Shown here piece after piece: positions 30,761 through 41,530 of a stretch of DNA of 64,000 nt (positions are counted from its first letter, which is position 1; the number at the start of each line of letters is the position of its first letter). Below the pieces are notes generated by a model. The model was not told the DNA's origin. It ran no database searches and saw nothing but the letters and a program-made list of their open reading frames with translations. The stretch is from Neoarius graeffei. Lineage: Eukaryota > Chordata > Actinopteri > Siluriformes > Ariidae. The stretch spans positions 19,119,757-19,183,756 of the forward strand of contig NC_083583.1 in assembly GCF_027579695.1 (NCBI RefSeq). The letters run 5' to 3'. The position numbers were made by a program, and so were the translations under genes.

Positions 30761-31147
30761 GGGGCGACACGGTGGTGTAGTGGTTAGCGCGGTCGCCTCA
30801 CAGCAAGAAGGTCCTGGGTTCGAGCCCCGTGGCTGGCGAGGGCCTTTCTGTGTGGAGTTTGCATGTTCTCCCCGTGTCCGCGTGGGTTTCCTCCGGGTGC
30901 TCCGGTTTCCCCCACAGTCCAAAGACATGCAGGTTAGGTTAACTGGTGACTCTAAATTGACCGTAGGTGTGAATGTGAGTGTGAATGGTTGTCTGTGTCT
31001 ATGTGTCAGCCCTGTGATGACCTGGCGACTTGTCCAGGGTGTACCCCGCCTTTCACCCGTAGTCAGCTGGGATAGGCTCCAGCTTGCCTGCGACCCTGTA
31101 GAACAGGATAAAGCAGCTAGAGATAATGAGATGAGATGAGATGAGAT
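30761..31147 (+). mobile_element. SINE-A copy, well preserved; family description
   Basis: SINE-A is about 375 bp. A tRNA-like head has box A TGGTGTAGTGG and box B GGTTCGAGCCC about 45 bp apart. A body follows with TTTGCATGTTCTCCCCGTGT, GTTTCCTCCGGGTGCTCCGG, CAGTCCAAAGACATGCAGGT and TGACCTGGCGACTTGTCCAG. The 3' end is GATAAAGCGGCTAGAGATAA followed by a (TGAGA)n tail. This copy is flanked by GGACCGTACGT (30750-30760) and GGACTGTACGT (31148-31158). RNA polymerase III would drive it, and a partner LINE would copy it. The translations of its body recur throughout the window and are not genes. Confidence 0.96.
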
Positions 31148-31176
31148 GGACTGTACGTTGTCTGCATGTCTGAGAT

Positions 31177-31204
<28 letters not shown>

Positions 31205-31210
<6 letters not shown>

Positions 31211-31470
31211 AGCAAACCACTAGGTGGCGCCTTTAACATATGAAATATGCTTATTTTCACTTCCCAGAAATGACTGAAACAAGTTGTGCCACGCTTTATT
31301 TATTTGTGTCATGAACTACAGAGTGATACCATGCGCTCTAAGAAGGGTTCTGGTGATTTACAGTAGTTTGGGTGGTTGTTGTTTGTTTATTTGTTTGTTT
31401 GTTTTACAGTTAAATATGAGCTTTGCATCGCACCTCAGATATTCCACGTGCGGATTTTGAACTATTTGGA
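31205..31470. other. Sequence upstream of putative MICAL promoter
   Basis: AT-rich, with a (GTTT)n run near 31380-31403. No gene is seen. Confidence 0.4.
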
Positions 31471-31489
31471 CTCATAAAAGCGAGCATGT

Positions 31490-31749
31490 TGGCTTTAGTG
31501 GCCCTGACGCTGCGTTGCTCCTCCTCGGGTGTGCGGTCCTGTTCCGGAGATGAGCGCTTGCACTAACCGGGGGAATTTGCATTGCGTCGCGCGCTCACGT
31601 TTCAGCGTTGGCGCTCGAGGCGGTGACGGGGCGCGTGCCTGCAACCCGGAGCGCACTGGGCGCACGAGACGCACAAACGGTCCGTTTCCCTGAGCGACGC
31701 AGCGGATGTTTCAGCAGCTGGAGAGCCTCAGGCCAAAGGAACCGGTGCA
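31490..31749 (+). promoter_or_regulatory. CpG-rich promoter and putative noncoding exon 1 of the MICAL gene
   Basis: This is the most CpG-dense stretch between dkk3 and the MICAL coding exon (for example GGCGCTCGAGGCGGTGACGG and GAGCGACGCAGCGGATG). It ends in a strong splice donor, GGTGCA|GTAAGTAG at 31749/31750. It reads away from dkk3, in the direction of the MICAL exon 26.7 kb downstream. MICAL2 genes have an untranslated first exon, so this is a plausible start. A transcript would be needed to prove it. Confidence 0.5.
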
Positions 31750-32070
31750 GTAAGTAGTTTTTCATTCAGGTTTTTTGTCTTTTTATTCATTTCTTCACGT
31801 CAGACAACCAACGTGTCAGAAGTGCCACCTCTATACTGTACCGCACTGTACCGACAAAACACTCTTTATTCCTTGTTTTCTTGTTCTGTTCGAAAATATC
31901 TGACTTATAATCACTAGTCTGTGTCATAATTTCACTGTTTTTAATCCTGAAACATTTTTTGCTCTCACTATTTCAGCTCACACCTACAGGAGCGAGTCTA
32001 CTAATCAAACGATTCCGTCGAAGAAATATAATATCGCGATATTTTAAGATATTCTCGCGATACTCGCGAT
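31750..32070. other. Start of putative MICAL first intron, unassigned
   Basis: Nothing recognised except a short palindromic ATATCGCGATATTTTAAGAT stretch near 32031, just before the truncated SINE. Confidence 0.4.
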
Positions 32071-32213
32071 ATGTCTATGTGTCAGTCCTGTGATGACCTG
32101 GCGACTTGTCCAGGGTGTTCCCCACCTTTCGCCTGTAGTCAGCTGGGATAGGCTCTAGCTTGCCTGCGACCCTGTAGAATAGGATAAAGCAGCTAAAGAT
32201 AATGAGATGAGAT
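32071..32213 (+). mobile_element. 5'-truncated SINE-A, first of three in tandem
   Basis: Only the last 143 bp of SINE-A are present (TGTCTATGTGTCAGTCCTGT to GATAATGAGATGAGATG), as expected of incomplete reverse transcription. A short TA run follows. Confidence 0.92.
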
Positions 32214-32231
32214 GATATATATATATATATG

Positions 32232-32592
32232 GGCGGCACGGTGGTGTAGTGGTTAGCGCTGTCGCCTCACAGCAAGAAGGTCCTGGGTTCGAGCCCCGTG
32301 GCCGGCGAGGGCCTTTCTGTGCGGAGTTTGCATGTTCTCCCCGTGTCCGCATGGGTTTCCTCCGGGTGCTCCGGTTTCCCCTAAAGACATGCAGGTTAGG
32401 TTAACTGGTGACTCTAAATTGACCGTGAATGTGAGTGTGAATGGTTGTCTGTGTCTATGTGCCGGCCCTGTGATGACCTGGCGACTTGTCCAGGGTGTAC
32501 CCCGCCTTTCGCCCATAGTCAGCTGGGATAGGCTCCAGCTTGCCTGCGACCCTGTAGAAGGATAAAGCGGCTAGAGATAATGAGATGAGATG
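32232..32592 (+). mobile_element. SINE-A copy, second of three in tandem
   Basis: Near full length, with small internal deletions (CCCTAAAGACATG and GACCGTGAATGTGAG in place of the longer forms). Confidence 0.94.
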
Positions 32593-32910
32593 GGCGGCAC
32601 GGTGGTGTAGCGGTTAGCGCTGTCATCTCACAGCAAGAAGGTCCTGGGTTCGAGCCCAGTGGCTGACGAGGGCCTTTCTGTGTGGAGTTTGCATGTTCTC
32701 TCCATGTCTCCGTGGGTTTCCTCCAGGTGCTCTGGTTTCCCCTAAAGACATGCAGCTTAGGTTAACTGGTGGCTCTAAATTGACTGTAGGTGTGAGTGTG
32801 AATGGTTGTGTCTCTATGTATTAGCCCTGCGATGACCTGGCGACTTGTCCAGGGTGTACCCCGCTTCTCACCCATAGTCAGCTGGGATAGGCTCCAGCTC
32901 GCCTGCGATG
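32593..32910 (+). mobile_element. SINE-A copy, third of three in tandem
   Basis: It begins directly at the GAGATG tail of the previous copy and breaks off after CTCGCCTGCGATGGGATTG. It shares the CCCTAAAGACATGC deletion with copy two, but is more diverged and lacks the 3' tail. Confidence 0.92.
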
Positions 32911-33300
32911 GGATTGATGGCTCATCATCATTCATTTAAGCCATGACCTCAGGATAAAATTAACCAACTTCCTGTCATTTTAGACACTCTCTAGGCTGCT
33001 GTTGATCCTAGGGGCGGAGCTTTGTGAACCTGAGTGGAAATTTGGAGTTGAGGCTATGCAATGTTGGAGATACCAACAAGAGTAAGCTGGATTTTGAAAG
33101 TATACAACTAAAAAATCCCACCCCCTCCGTTCAGCCTTTCTTCCAAAGCCACTCCTCCAAAACACATGAATGCACACCGCCTGATTACTGCTGGAGGACA
33201 AGTCTATGAGAGAGTGTGTTGAGAGAGATTGTTTTCTTGTCCAACTGCTTCCTGTCTCATTCACATGTAAGAAAAAAAACAAACGTTATCATCATGAATG
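32911..33300. other. Unassigned intronic sequence
   Basis: No recognised gene or repeat on either strand. Confidence 0.35.
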
Positions 33301-34505
33301 TACAGTGGTATGCAAAAGTTTGGGCACCCCGGTTAAAATTGCTGTCACTGTGAACAGTTAAGCAAGTTGAAGAAGAAATGATCTCCCAAAGGCATAAAGT
33401 TAAAGATTACTCATTCCCTTTATATTTTAAGCAAAAAACAATTTTTTATTTTCATCTTTTACATTTTCAAAATGACAAAAAAGGAAAAGGGCCTGAAGCA
33501 AAAGTTTGGGCACCCTGCATAGTTAGTACCTAGTAACACCCCCTTTGGCAAGTATCACAGCTTATAAACACTTTTTGTAGTCAGCTAATAATCTTTTTCA
33601 GTTCTTACCTGGGGGATTTTCACACATTCGTCCTTGCAAAAGGCTTCCAGTTCTACAAGTTTCTTGGGCTGTCTTGCATGCACTTCTCTTTTGAGCTCTA
33701 TCCACATATTTTCAATGATGTTTAGGTCAGGGGACTGTGAGGGCCAGGATAAAACCTTCAGCTTGTGCCTCTTGAGGTATTCCATTGTTGATTTTGAGGT
33801 GTGTTTTGGATCATCGTCTTATTGTAGGACCTGTCCTCTTTTTAACTTCAAATTTTTTACAGATGGTGTGATGTTTGCTTCCAGAATTTGCTGGTATTTA
33901 TTCGAATCCATGCTTCCCTCGACCAATGAAATGTGCCCTGTGCCACTGGCTGCAACACAAGCCCAAAGCATGATCGATCCACACCCATGCTTCAGAGTTG
34001 GAGAGGTGTTCTTTTCCTGGAATTTGGCACCCTTTTTTCTCCAAACATACCTTTGCACAGTGTGGCCAAAAAGTTCTATTTTGATTTCATCAGTTCACAG
34101 GACTTGTTTCCAAAATGCATCAGGCTTATTTAGATGTTCATTTGCAAACTTCAGACGCTGAATTTTGTGGCGAGGACGCAGGAAAGGTTTTCTTCTGATG
34201 ACTCTCCCATGAAGGTCATATTTGTTCAGGTGTCGCTGCATAGTAGAACAGTGCACCACCACTCCAGGGTCTGCTAAATCTTTCTGAAGGTCTTTCGCAG
34301 TCAAACAGGGGGTTTTATTTGCCTTTCTATCAATCCAATGAGCAGTTCTTTCAGAAAGTTTCCTTCATCTTCCAGACCTCACCTTGATCTCCACTGTTTG
34401 TTAACTGCCATTTCTTAATAACATTACAATCTGAGGAAACCGCTACCTGAAAACACTTTGTTCTTGTAGCCTTCTCCTGTTTTGTGAGCATCAATTATTT
34501 TATTT
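33301..34505 (-). mobile_element. Tc1-like element, one end lost
   Basis: The end TACAGTGGTATGCAAAAGTT, followed by TGGGCACCCC, is present at 33301. The partner inverted repeat is absent because the sequence passes directly into a SINE-A at 34506 and does not resume afterwards. Confidence 0.85.
33585..34505 (-). pseudogene. Tc1-like transposase with stops and frameshifts
   Basis: In order on the minus strand: a helix-turn-helix start NKIIDAHKTGEGYKN, then MTAKDLQKDLADPGVVVHC, LHGRVIRRKPFLRPRHK, TDEIKIELFGH (first catalytic Asp), SPTLKHGCGSIMLWACVA, and a DDDPKHTS motif preceded by a stop codon. [11 protein letters not shown], with the third catalytic Glu, follows. At least two stops and several frame changes make it inactive. 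The first codons are replaced by the SINE, whose GAGATG tail happens to supply an in-frame ATG. Confidence 0.88.
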
Positions 34506-34861
34506 CTCATCTCATTATCTCTAGCCGCTTTGTCCTGTTCTACAGGGTTGCAGGCGAGCTGGAGCCTATCCCAGCTGACTATGGGTGAGAGGCGGGGTAC
34601 ACCCTGGACAAGTCGCCAGGTCATCACAGGGCCAACACATAGAGACAAATAACCATTCACGGTCAATTTAGAGCTACCAGTTAGCCTAACCTGCGTGTCT
34701 TTGGACTGTGGGGGAAACCGGAACACCCAAAGGAAACCCACACAGACACGGGGAGAACATGCAAACTCCATACAGAAAAGCCCTCATCAGCCGCTGGGCT
34801 CAAACCCAGAACCTTCTTGCTGTGAGGCAGCAGTGCTAACCACTACACAACTGTGCCACCC
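34506..34861 (-). mobile_element. SINE-A copy at truncated Tc1 border
   Basis: Minus-strand copy with moderate divergence. No target duplication is visible, which agrees with loss of sequence on the right side. Confidence 0.92.
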
Positions 34862-35004
34862 TCACATAGTTGAATCTTATCGTATAAAACTATTAGGTAT
34901 ACATGCTTTCTGAGTCAGTCATGTGAATCTACAGTCTGGGGTAGAAAGAAATCAGCCCTAGCTTTTACTTTTGTGAATTCTGTGACTTGATATCAGTCAA
35001 TTAC

Positions 35005-35165
35005 AAAGCGCCATCCACACACTCATTTACACCGAGGGACAATTTAGAGGTGCCAACCTACATGGTTTCAGGAGGTGGAAGGAAACCCGAGAAACCTAAG
35101 GAAGCCAATGTGGACATCTAAAAAACATGTTAAACTCCCTGAGATCAGGATTGAACCCTGGAGCT
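35005..35165 (-). repeat. Old, diverged SINE-A-related body
   Basis: CACACACTCATTTACACCGA, GGGACAATTTAGAGGTGCCA, GGAAACCCGAGAAACC and ACATGTTAAACTCCCTGA follow the SINE-A body order on the minus strand at low identity. Confidence 0.55.
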
Positions 35166-35200
35166 GTGATGTTGGGGAGAAAACAGATCTGTAATATTTT

Positions 35201-35551
35201 CCATCCATCCATCATCTGTAACCACTTATCCTGTGCAGGGTCGCGGGCAAGCTGGAGCCTGTCCCAGCTGACTATGGGTGAGAGGCAGGGTACACCGTGG
35301 ACAAGTTGCCAGATCATCGAAGGGCCAATACATAGAGACAAACAACCATTCACACCTACGGTCAATTTAGAGCCACCAATTAGCCTAACCTGCATGTCTT
35401 TGGACTGTGGGGGAAACCGGAGCACCCGGAGGAAACCCACACAGACACAGGGAGAACATGCAAACTCCACACAGAAAGGCCCCCATCAGCCACTGGGTTT
35501 GAACCCAGGACCTTCTTGCTGTGAGGCGACAGTGCTAACCACGACACCACC
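35201..35551 (-). mobile_element. SINE-A copy, GGATGG-tail subfamily, 15-bp duplication
   Basis: Flanked by GATCTGTAATATTTT at 35186-35200 and 35552-35566. The 3' tail is GATGGATGG, as in the 26542 copy. Despite the older-looking divergence, the duplication is perfect. Confidence 0.95.
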
Positions 35552-35977
35552 GATCTGTAATATTTTGCGCGGCTTAATATGTCGTCTGAAATATTGAATA
35601 TGTCAGATATATTATTTTTATTTGTATTGATACAGTCTACATCATCTACACAAACAGCAGACAGTCTAAATGAGAAAAAGCACGTTTCTCTTGCGCAAGA
35701 AAACCACAGTTGTTACAATAGGACCACTGGACTTTACCCACAGAGGCATTTCTTCTTCACTATTATAAAGAAACAAGTTAAATGCTTTAAACATATCACG
35801 CATGGGTCCGGACTGCACCACAGACGTGTTGTACAATACCGAAGAGAGAATAAAAATCAGAATAAGGTTCAAGATGAACTAGTGGAACGGTCAAGTGTGA
35901 GCCAGTGTTGTTTTGTTCAACTGTACCTATAAGCTACTTTGGAAGGGGAAAAAAAGGAATACATTTAAATAAGAAAT

Positions 35978-36356
35978 CTCATCTCATCTCATTATCTCTA
36001 GCTGCTTTATCCTGTTCTACAGGGTCGCAGGCAAGCTGGAGCCTATCCCAGCTGACTACGGGCGAAAGGCGGGGTACACCCTGGACAAGTCGCCAGGTCA
36101 TCACAGGGCTGACACATAGACACAGACAACCATTCACACTCACATTCACACCTACGGTCAATTTAGAGTCACCAGTTAACCTAACCTGCATGTCTTTGGA
36201 CTGTGGGGGAAACCGGAGCACCCGGAGGAAACCCACGCGGACACAGGGAGAACATGCAAACTCCACACAGAAAGGCCCTCGCCGGCCCCGGGGCTCGAAC
36301 CCAGACCTTCTTGCTGTGAGGCGACAGCGCTAACCACTACACCACCGTGCCACCCT
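35978..36356 (-). mobile_element. SINE-A copy, 11-bp duplication
   Basis: Flanked by AAATAAGAAAT at 35967-35977 and 36357-36367. Very close to the consensus of the GATGA-tail group. Confidence 0.96.
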
Positions 36357-36367
36357 AAATAAGAAAT

Positions 36368-38700
36368 ACTTTTCTAATTCAAGTCTGTTCAGTTCTACCA
36401 AAGAGAAGCAGGTTTTCATGCTGACTGTTCTGGTTCCTCTTGGAAAAACTAGAACATACAGCACTGCTATAGATATTATGCAGAAAATCAGTCTTGTTTT
36501 TACCCTTGATGTGGAACTTTGTATAAGATTTGCATCAGCCAAATAGGATGAAAAGATACGAAGGGTTCGAATAAGGATAAAGAGGCTTTTTCCCTCCTTA
36601 CAAGTTCATGTAAAATCCAACCAAACCACGATTGTGGTTCCTGTGAATTTTGGTTAGGATCAGGGTGATGTACTGTATTGAACTCTTCAGTTTGTTTGTT
36701 TGTTTGTTTTAAGAGATATTAGTTGATCTGTTAAACTTATTACCGAGATCAGTAGAAATTAGCTATTTTAAGGAGCAACCTGCAGTTTGGAAAGAACCCA
36801 AAATCATGCTGCATGGCATCTCTTATTTTATTCTCTCTCTCTACCTCTCTTTCTCAGTTGGTCCAAATCTCATTGCTTTGTTGCCAAGAGTGGGCTGAAA
36901 GCATGTATTAACCGACGGGCTATAATCACATCCCTGCTTCAAACACAGTTTAGACAGGTCTGCACGCATACTCAAATTCCAGCACCGTTCTCCAAAAAAA
37001 AATCAAGTACGATCATTTTTCGTTGGAATATCTACAGGAATGTTGACCTTCTGTGCTGTAGATTTGCATCAATCAGATGACTAGACACTGAGAGGTGCGG
37101 TGTGTCGCTTCGGAGCCCTTTACAGTCTGCGCTCTGACATCCTCTTTTGTTTCTGAGGTTGAAACCATGTGTTCCTATTGACAGAGGAATTTTTGTTCAG
37201 AAACACTGCCATGTTGATACAAGCTCTGTTATTTTATCATTGCGAATGAATTTTTGGCCAAAGATAAAACCCAGCACTGTTTTTTTTTCCTCAACTGTTG
37301 TTGTTTTTTTTTTTAGAGGTTTACTTTCACAGCCCAACCCTTTGAGTCGAGTCAGTGCCCGTTTCAAAGCCATTAATCGGCAATGATGACTTTTTTTTGT
37401 CCTTATTTGGACTCAGTCAAAATACATATTTTTGTGAAGTTGGTTTATATTTGTTAGATAAATTGAGCAAAATCCAAACTAGTCAGATGCTGACTTATGA
37501 GCTTGTGCATTTTTGGAATTTCGCTATGTATAATTTAAGTCCAAACAGCACACATTATCTTCTCCAGTCATTAAAAGGCTTTTACCTTCAGTCATAATTA
37601 TAGTGGACTTTTTAAAAGCAACTGTGATAGCATTTTTAGGCTAGGTCAACATTTAAGTGGAAAAAAATCAGGTACATGTTCCAGCATCCCAGCCTGTAAT
37701 TAGTGGTTTAACCACACTTTGATTTAAACATATGGCTCAGGGAGAAAACAGATCCATAGTCTTCTCCGGAAAGCTTTGCAAAAACGAAGCACTAAAGCAG
37801 TGATGCCCTCGTCATTAACCAACTGGTTTAAAATCGTAACACAATTCTGTCCAGATGTATTGTAATTGTAATGTTTTATTGAGACTTATGAGCTTTTCTT
37901 TTTCTCACCTGGGACATTTCCTGCTGAGTCCCGGTCTCTGGAAGTGACTCTTTGTTTCCTATATGTCAGTATGGCAAAAAAAAAAAATCATCCGGAAGAG
38001 GATGTTTCCTGGTCAGGGCTTCTGTATGGCAGAGTGAATCATCTGCTCGGGTAGAAACGAAAGAGTCAAAGCTTGTTCCGCTGAGGAACAGTAAAGGTAA
38101 CTGAAAACATCATTTATCTTTGATGCTGATCCAACAGTCTGTTTAAAATCCTCACATCATGATTATGTTGGGTTTTGTTTTCCTCAGTAGGCTGCCATAA
38201 GTCTGTTCCTAGCACCTAAAACTCTGTCATGAGATTTTTCCAGGAGATTGCCAAAAAAAAATCCTTCTTGACTAAAACTATTTCAGTCAAATATCAGATC
38301 TTGAATAAGTATTTAAGTGACCTAGATTCTACACAATCTAATACGCAGCTGCCTTTTAAGATTATTTCTTGTCACGCTGTTTGAGATGATGCCAATCCAA
38401 ATCTTTGCTGAACTGTATAACAGAATATGTGTTTCTCAATGTGTCAGATTATACACTGAAGATCCTCCAGCAAAATAGACCACCGACTAAAGAAAATCAC
38501 TCCGTTCTCTGCTTATGTCATCAATCAGTATGATCCAGGTTCATGTCACAAACAGGAACATTAACAAAAACACTCTTCAAAGTGCGATCGAGGTAATAAG
38601 GATATATTTGTTTATGGTTCACCATTGGCACAATGCTGTTTGTAGCTGCCTCATTTTTACGTCATCCAGGCCGTTCTCCGATTGGTGGCATTTGGACATG
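36368..38700. other. 2.3 kb of MICAL intron without recognised repeats
   Basis: This is the longest stretch in the window free of recognisable transposons. No exon signature or domain is visible in the short frames. It contains poly-T/poly-A runs and a (GTTT)n at about 36690. It is a candidate place for conserved regulatory sequence, but that cannot be judged from one sequence. Confidence 0.4.
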
Positions 38701-38715
38701 CATTACAGTAGAGAG

Positions 38716-38955
38716 ATGAGACTGAGATGATATGGGGACATCCTGAGAAGAGATGCAGAGCATGTTGGAAGGAGAATGTTGAGGATGGAGCTGCCAGGCA
38801 AATGAAAACGAGGAGATACATGGCTGTGGTGAGAGAGGACATGAAAGTGGCAGGTGTGGTAGAGAAGGATGCAGAAGACAGGAAGCAATGGAGACGAAAG
38901 ATCCTCTGTGGCGACCCCTGATCGGGAGCAGCCAAAAGAAGAAGAAGATGATCAC
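38716..38955 (+). pseudogene. LINE ORF2 C-terminal fragment with GAAGAAGAAGA tail
   Basis: Codons from 38716 read MRLR, stop, YGDILRRDAEHVGRRML then RMELPGK. A shifted frame continues with VVREDMKVAGVVEKDAEDR then KQWRRKILCGDP. This is the standard end of a fish L2/RTE-like ORF2 (RWYGHxLRR, VxEDMKxxGVxEEDAxDRxxWR), followed by AAAGAAGAAGAAGATGA. It is broken by a stop and frameshifts. Confidence 0.82.
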
Positions 38956-39012
38956 AGTAGCAATAACAGTCTACGATTTGAATGAAGAGTCAATAAAAGT
39001 ACACCTTTCTGG

Positions 39013-39090
39013 CTCCAGCTTGCCTGTAGAACAGGATAAGCGGCTACATATAATGGATGGATGGATGGATGGATGGATGGATGGATGGAT
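39013..39090 (+). mobile_element. Truncated SINE-A tail with (GGAT)n expansion
   Basis: GGCTCCAGCTTGCCTGTAGA, ACAGGATAAGCGGCTACATA, then TAATGG followed by about nine GGAT units. The subfamily is that of the 26542 and 35201 copies. Confidence 0.85.
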
Positions 39091-39667
39091 GATTTACCAA
39101 CAGTGATCTACCAATTTATCTTCTTGACACAGAGTTTACAACAGGATTCAGATCCAGTACATACATATGCTCACTACATAGGGCATAACATTGTGCTCTT
39201 GGAAATTTTGAGCCTGCGATACCACAGACACTTGTGGTGGAGAGTTTGGTGACCAAAATTGTCCATGCTCTTTGGGTGGGAGGGATGGCATACTCTTTCT
39301 TCACTGTCAATCACAGGCTGTTTGTGGCCATCTTTGAGCTCTTGTATGAGGAAGAGGGTAGATAGCGCTTTCCCTGATCTATAAAAATATGTCACCATTC
39401 AAGGGAACTTCTTATAAATAAAAGGCATCATGATTCTGGTAGGGTATCATGCACAGTAAAACTCTATGGCGGTCTTGATCTGACATATCTAGCCATCAAA
39501 ATGGAGAATGTAAATACTTTTTAGAACCAGGGGAGTGTCTTAATCTATTAGTGATGTTTTGCTCCACAATTTCCTCCACAGCCATTTGTGACTTTCGGGT
39601 GTCCATCATAGTCCTTGGATCTCTCTCTCTCTCTCTTAATTTTTCCTCAAGTGTTATTGCTGAGGAA

Positions 39668-39842
39668 GAAGCCGTGACCTAATGGTTAGAGAAGCAGCTT
39701 TGGGTTCGAAAGGTTGTTGGTTTGATTCTCTGGACCGGTAGGAATAGGTTAATTGCCCTTGAGTAAGACACCTAACCCCCACCTGCTCCCCTGGCTGCTC
39801 TGGGTATGCTCTGGATAAGAGAGTCCGCTAAACGCCATTAAC
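39668..39842 (+). mobile_element. SINE-B copy
   Basis: GCCGTGACCTAATGGTTAGA (box A), GTTGTTGGTTTGATTCTCTG (box B), then GCCCTTGAGTAAGACACCTA and CTGGATAAGAGAGTCCGCTA, ending AACGCCATTAA. It is nearly complete. Confidence 0.85.
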
Positions 39843-39871
39843 CCTCTGGGGTCTGAGGGTATTTTCTGAGG

Positions 39872-40212
39872 GGTGGCATGGTGGTGTAGCAAGAAGGTTC
39901 TGGGTTTGAGCCCAGTGGCCGATGGAGGCCTTTCTGTATAGAGTTTTCATGTTGTCCACGTGGGTTTCCTCCAGGTGCTCCATTTTCCCCCACAGTCCAA
40001 AGACATACAGGTTAGGCTAATTGGTGGCTCTAAATTGACCATAGGTGTGAATGCGAGTGTGAATGTTTGTCTCTGTGTCAGCCCTACAATGACATGGCAA
40101 TTTGTCCAGGGTGTACCCCACCTTTCGCCCATAGTCAGCTGGGCTAGGCTCCAGCTTGCCTGCGACCCTGTAGAACAGGATAAAGCGGCTACAGATAATG
40201 AGATGAGATGAG
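39872..40212 (+). mobile_element. SINE-A copy with head deletion
   Basis: GGGTGGCATGGTGGTGTAG joins directly to CAAGAAGGTTCTGGG, losing about 25 bp between box A and the anticodon-stem region. The remainder is diverged but complete to GATAATGAGATGAGATGAG. Confidence 0.9.
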
Positions 40213-40300
40213 TGTACCCCGCCTCTCAGCCATAGTCAGCTGGAGTAGGCTCCAGCTTGCCTGCAACCCTGCACAGGATAAGCAGTTACGGATAATAGAA
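40213..40300 (+). mobile_element. 5'-truncated SINE-A attached to the previous tail
   Basis: TGTACCCCGCCTCTCAGCCA to GCACAGGATAAGCAGTTACG, GATAAT. It follows the preceding SINE directly, forming a head-to-tail pair. Confidence 0.8.
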
Positions 40301-41530
40301 GTGTTATTGATGAAGGACACCAAAAGAAATCTATCCAAGGTGTGTTACACTGCCCTGTGATATAGCATGAGCAGCAGTTTGAAAACATATAGATGGCTGG
40401 CTTCACATGTGGAGGAAACACGCGCCAACCCAGCCCAGTTGGTTGCTGTTGTGTGACCGGGGCAATCTGGCTGTTGTGTAGAAACTGGTAGGTGATCAAA
40501 TCAGAGAAAAATGTGGGAAAGTATGAAGAACATGAAAAAATGTACTAAAAAGGAAAGGATGTCTACGTCCTTTATGACTCACTTGAGTGTGAGTAAGAAG
40601 TGCCCCAGTTAATTTTAAATATACTAAGCTATAATGTTACTTAGGTATATGAAATGGAGTAAATGCTGCATGCTACTAGAAACCTGCAATAATCTGAGTG
40701 CTGAGGACATCTTCAGGGTCATGTTTTCCCTTCGGGAACATGAGACTTGTCTATTCCGAGCATTTCATCTCCTTGGCCTCGTCTTTTGCCCAGCAGCAGT
40801 AACACAAGTCATCCGATGACCTCATAGCAGGAGGAGTGCAAATACAACCGGATTTCATTTCATTCTCCCTCTACATGAACTGATAATTCAGACGAGTTTT
40901 TGCATTGTTTGTTTGTACGTCAGGAGATTGCTCATGCATTTTACCTTTTATGCCACATATTGAGATGACTACATATTAGACTATAACTTCATTTTCAAAA
41001 GACCCATAACAATGCTCATTCTTTTTCCTGACCATTTATACATTCATTTCTGTAAATGACCCGTTTGGACCTCCCCAGAGTGCTTTGTCAAACTCCAACA
41101 CAAAGGGCAGTGTTTTTCTTCTTAAGTGTCCCTGTATAAATCTGTGCTCTTAGAGGAGTGTGTGCGCTCAGGGCTCTGGAAATGTCAGACAAGCTCTCAG
41201 ACAGCATGCAGCTGCTTCCCAGCCCTCGCTTCTGTGTGGATTAACGATTTTTCTCCTTGCTAGAAGACAGATGATGTTCGCTGGGTCCTGCCAGATAACA
41301 CACTGTTTGTTCTCTTGTTCCTTTGTTTTGGCACCAGCTTGGAAAGAAGTGTCCAGTTTTCAGGAAGTTTATGATACCCCAAATTTTATTTATCGATCAT
41401 TTAGTCAAGTAAAGCTGTTTGTGAATGTTTTTATAAGGCTAAAGCAAATCGCCTGTTTCAGTAACACTGATTTTCTTCGTACGCGTGTAGTTTCATGAAT
41501 GGCAATCAAGTGCAATTAAGGCACAGCTGA
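40301..41530. other. Unassigned MICAL intron sequence
   Basis: No gene, exon or named repeat is recognised. Confidence 0.35.

Larger units (their letters stand above)
30036..31204 (+). mobile_element. LINE 3' end interrupted by two SINEs
   Basis: Codons from about 30041 read YINLGHIIDSHLNDEEDMKS, an ALYGRGNLLARKFYFCS segment, KVKLFSSYCNNIYLCTLW, and SASQMFVSNGIKS. This is the region just after the reverse transcriptase of a fish LINE (YLGHxI..., LFxxYC..., W). The frame is open for about 100 codons. After the SINEs at 30348-30724 and 30761-31147, the element resumes as TTATGGACCGTACGT and GTTGTCTGCATGTCTGAG and ends in an (AAAT)n tail (31178-31204). Confidence 0.8.

Noticed and set aside
30761..30850. 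tRNA gene
   Set aside because: The tRNA-like heads with box A and box B belong to SINE copies. They lack a foldable acceptor stem and occur in more than 20 places attached to the same SINE body.
30759..31139. 126-codon frame and its many near-identical relatives across the window
   Set aside because: They are translations of the SINE-A body in both orientations. The repeat is transcribed by RNA polymerase III and its frames begin and end with the repeat.
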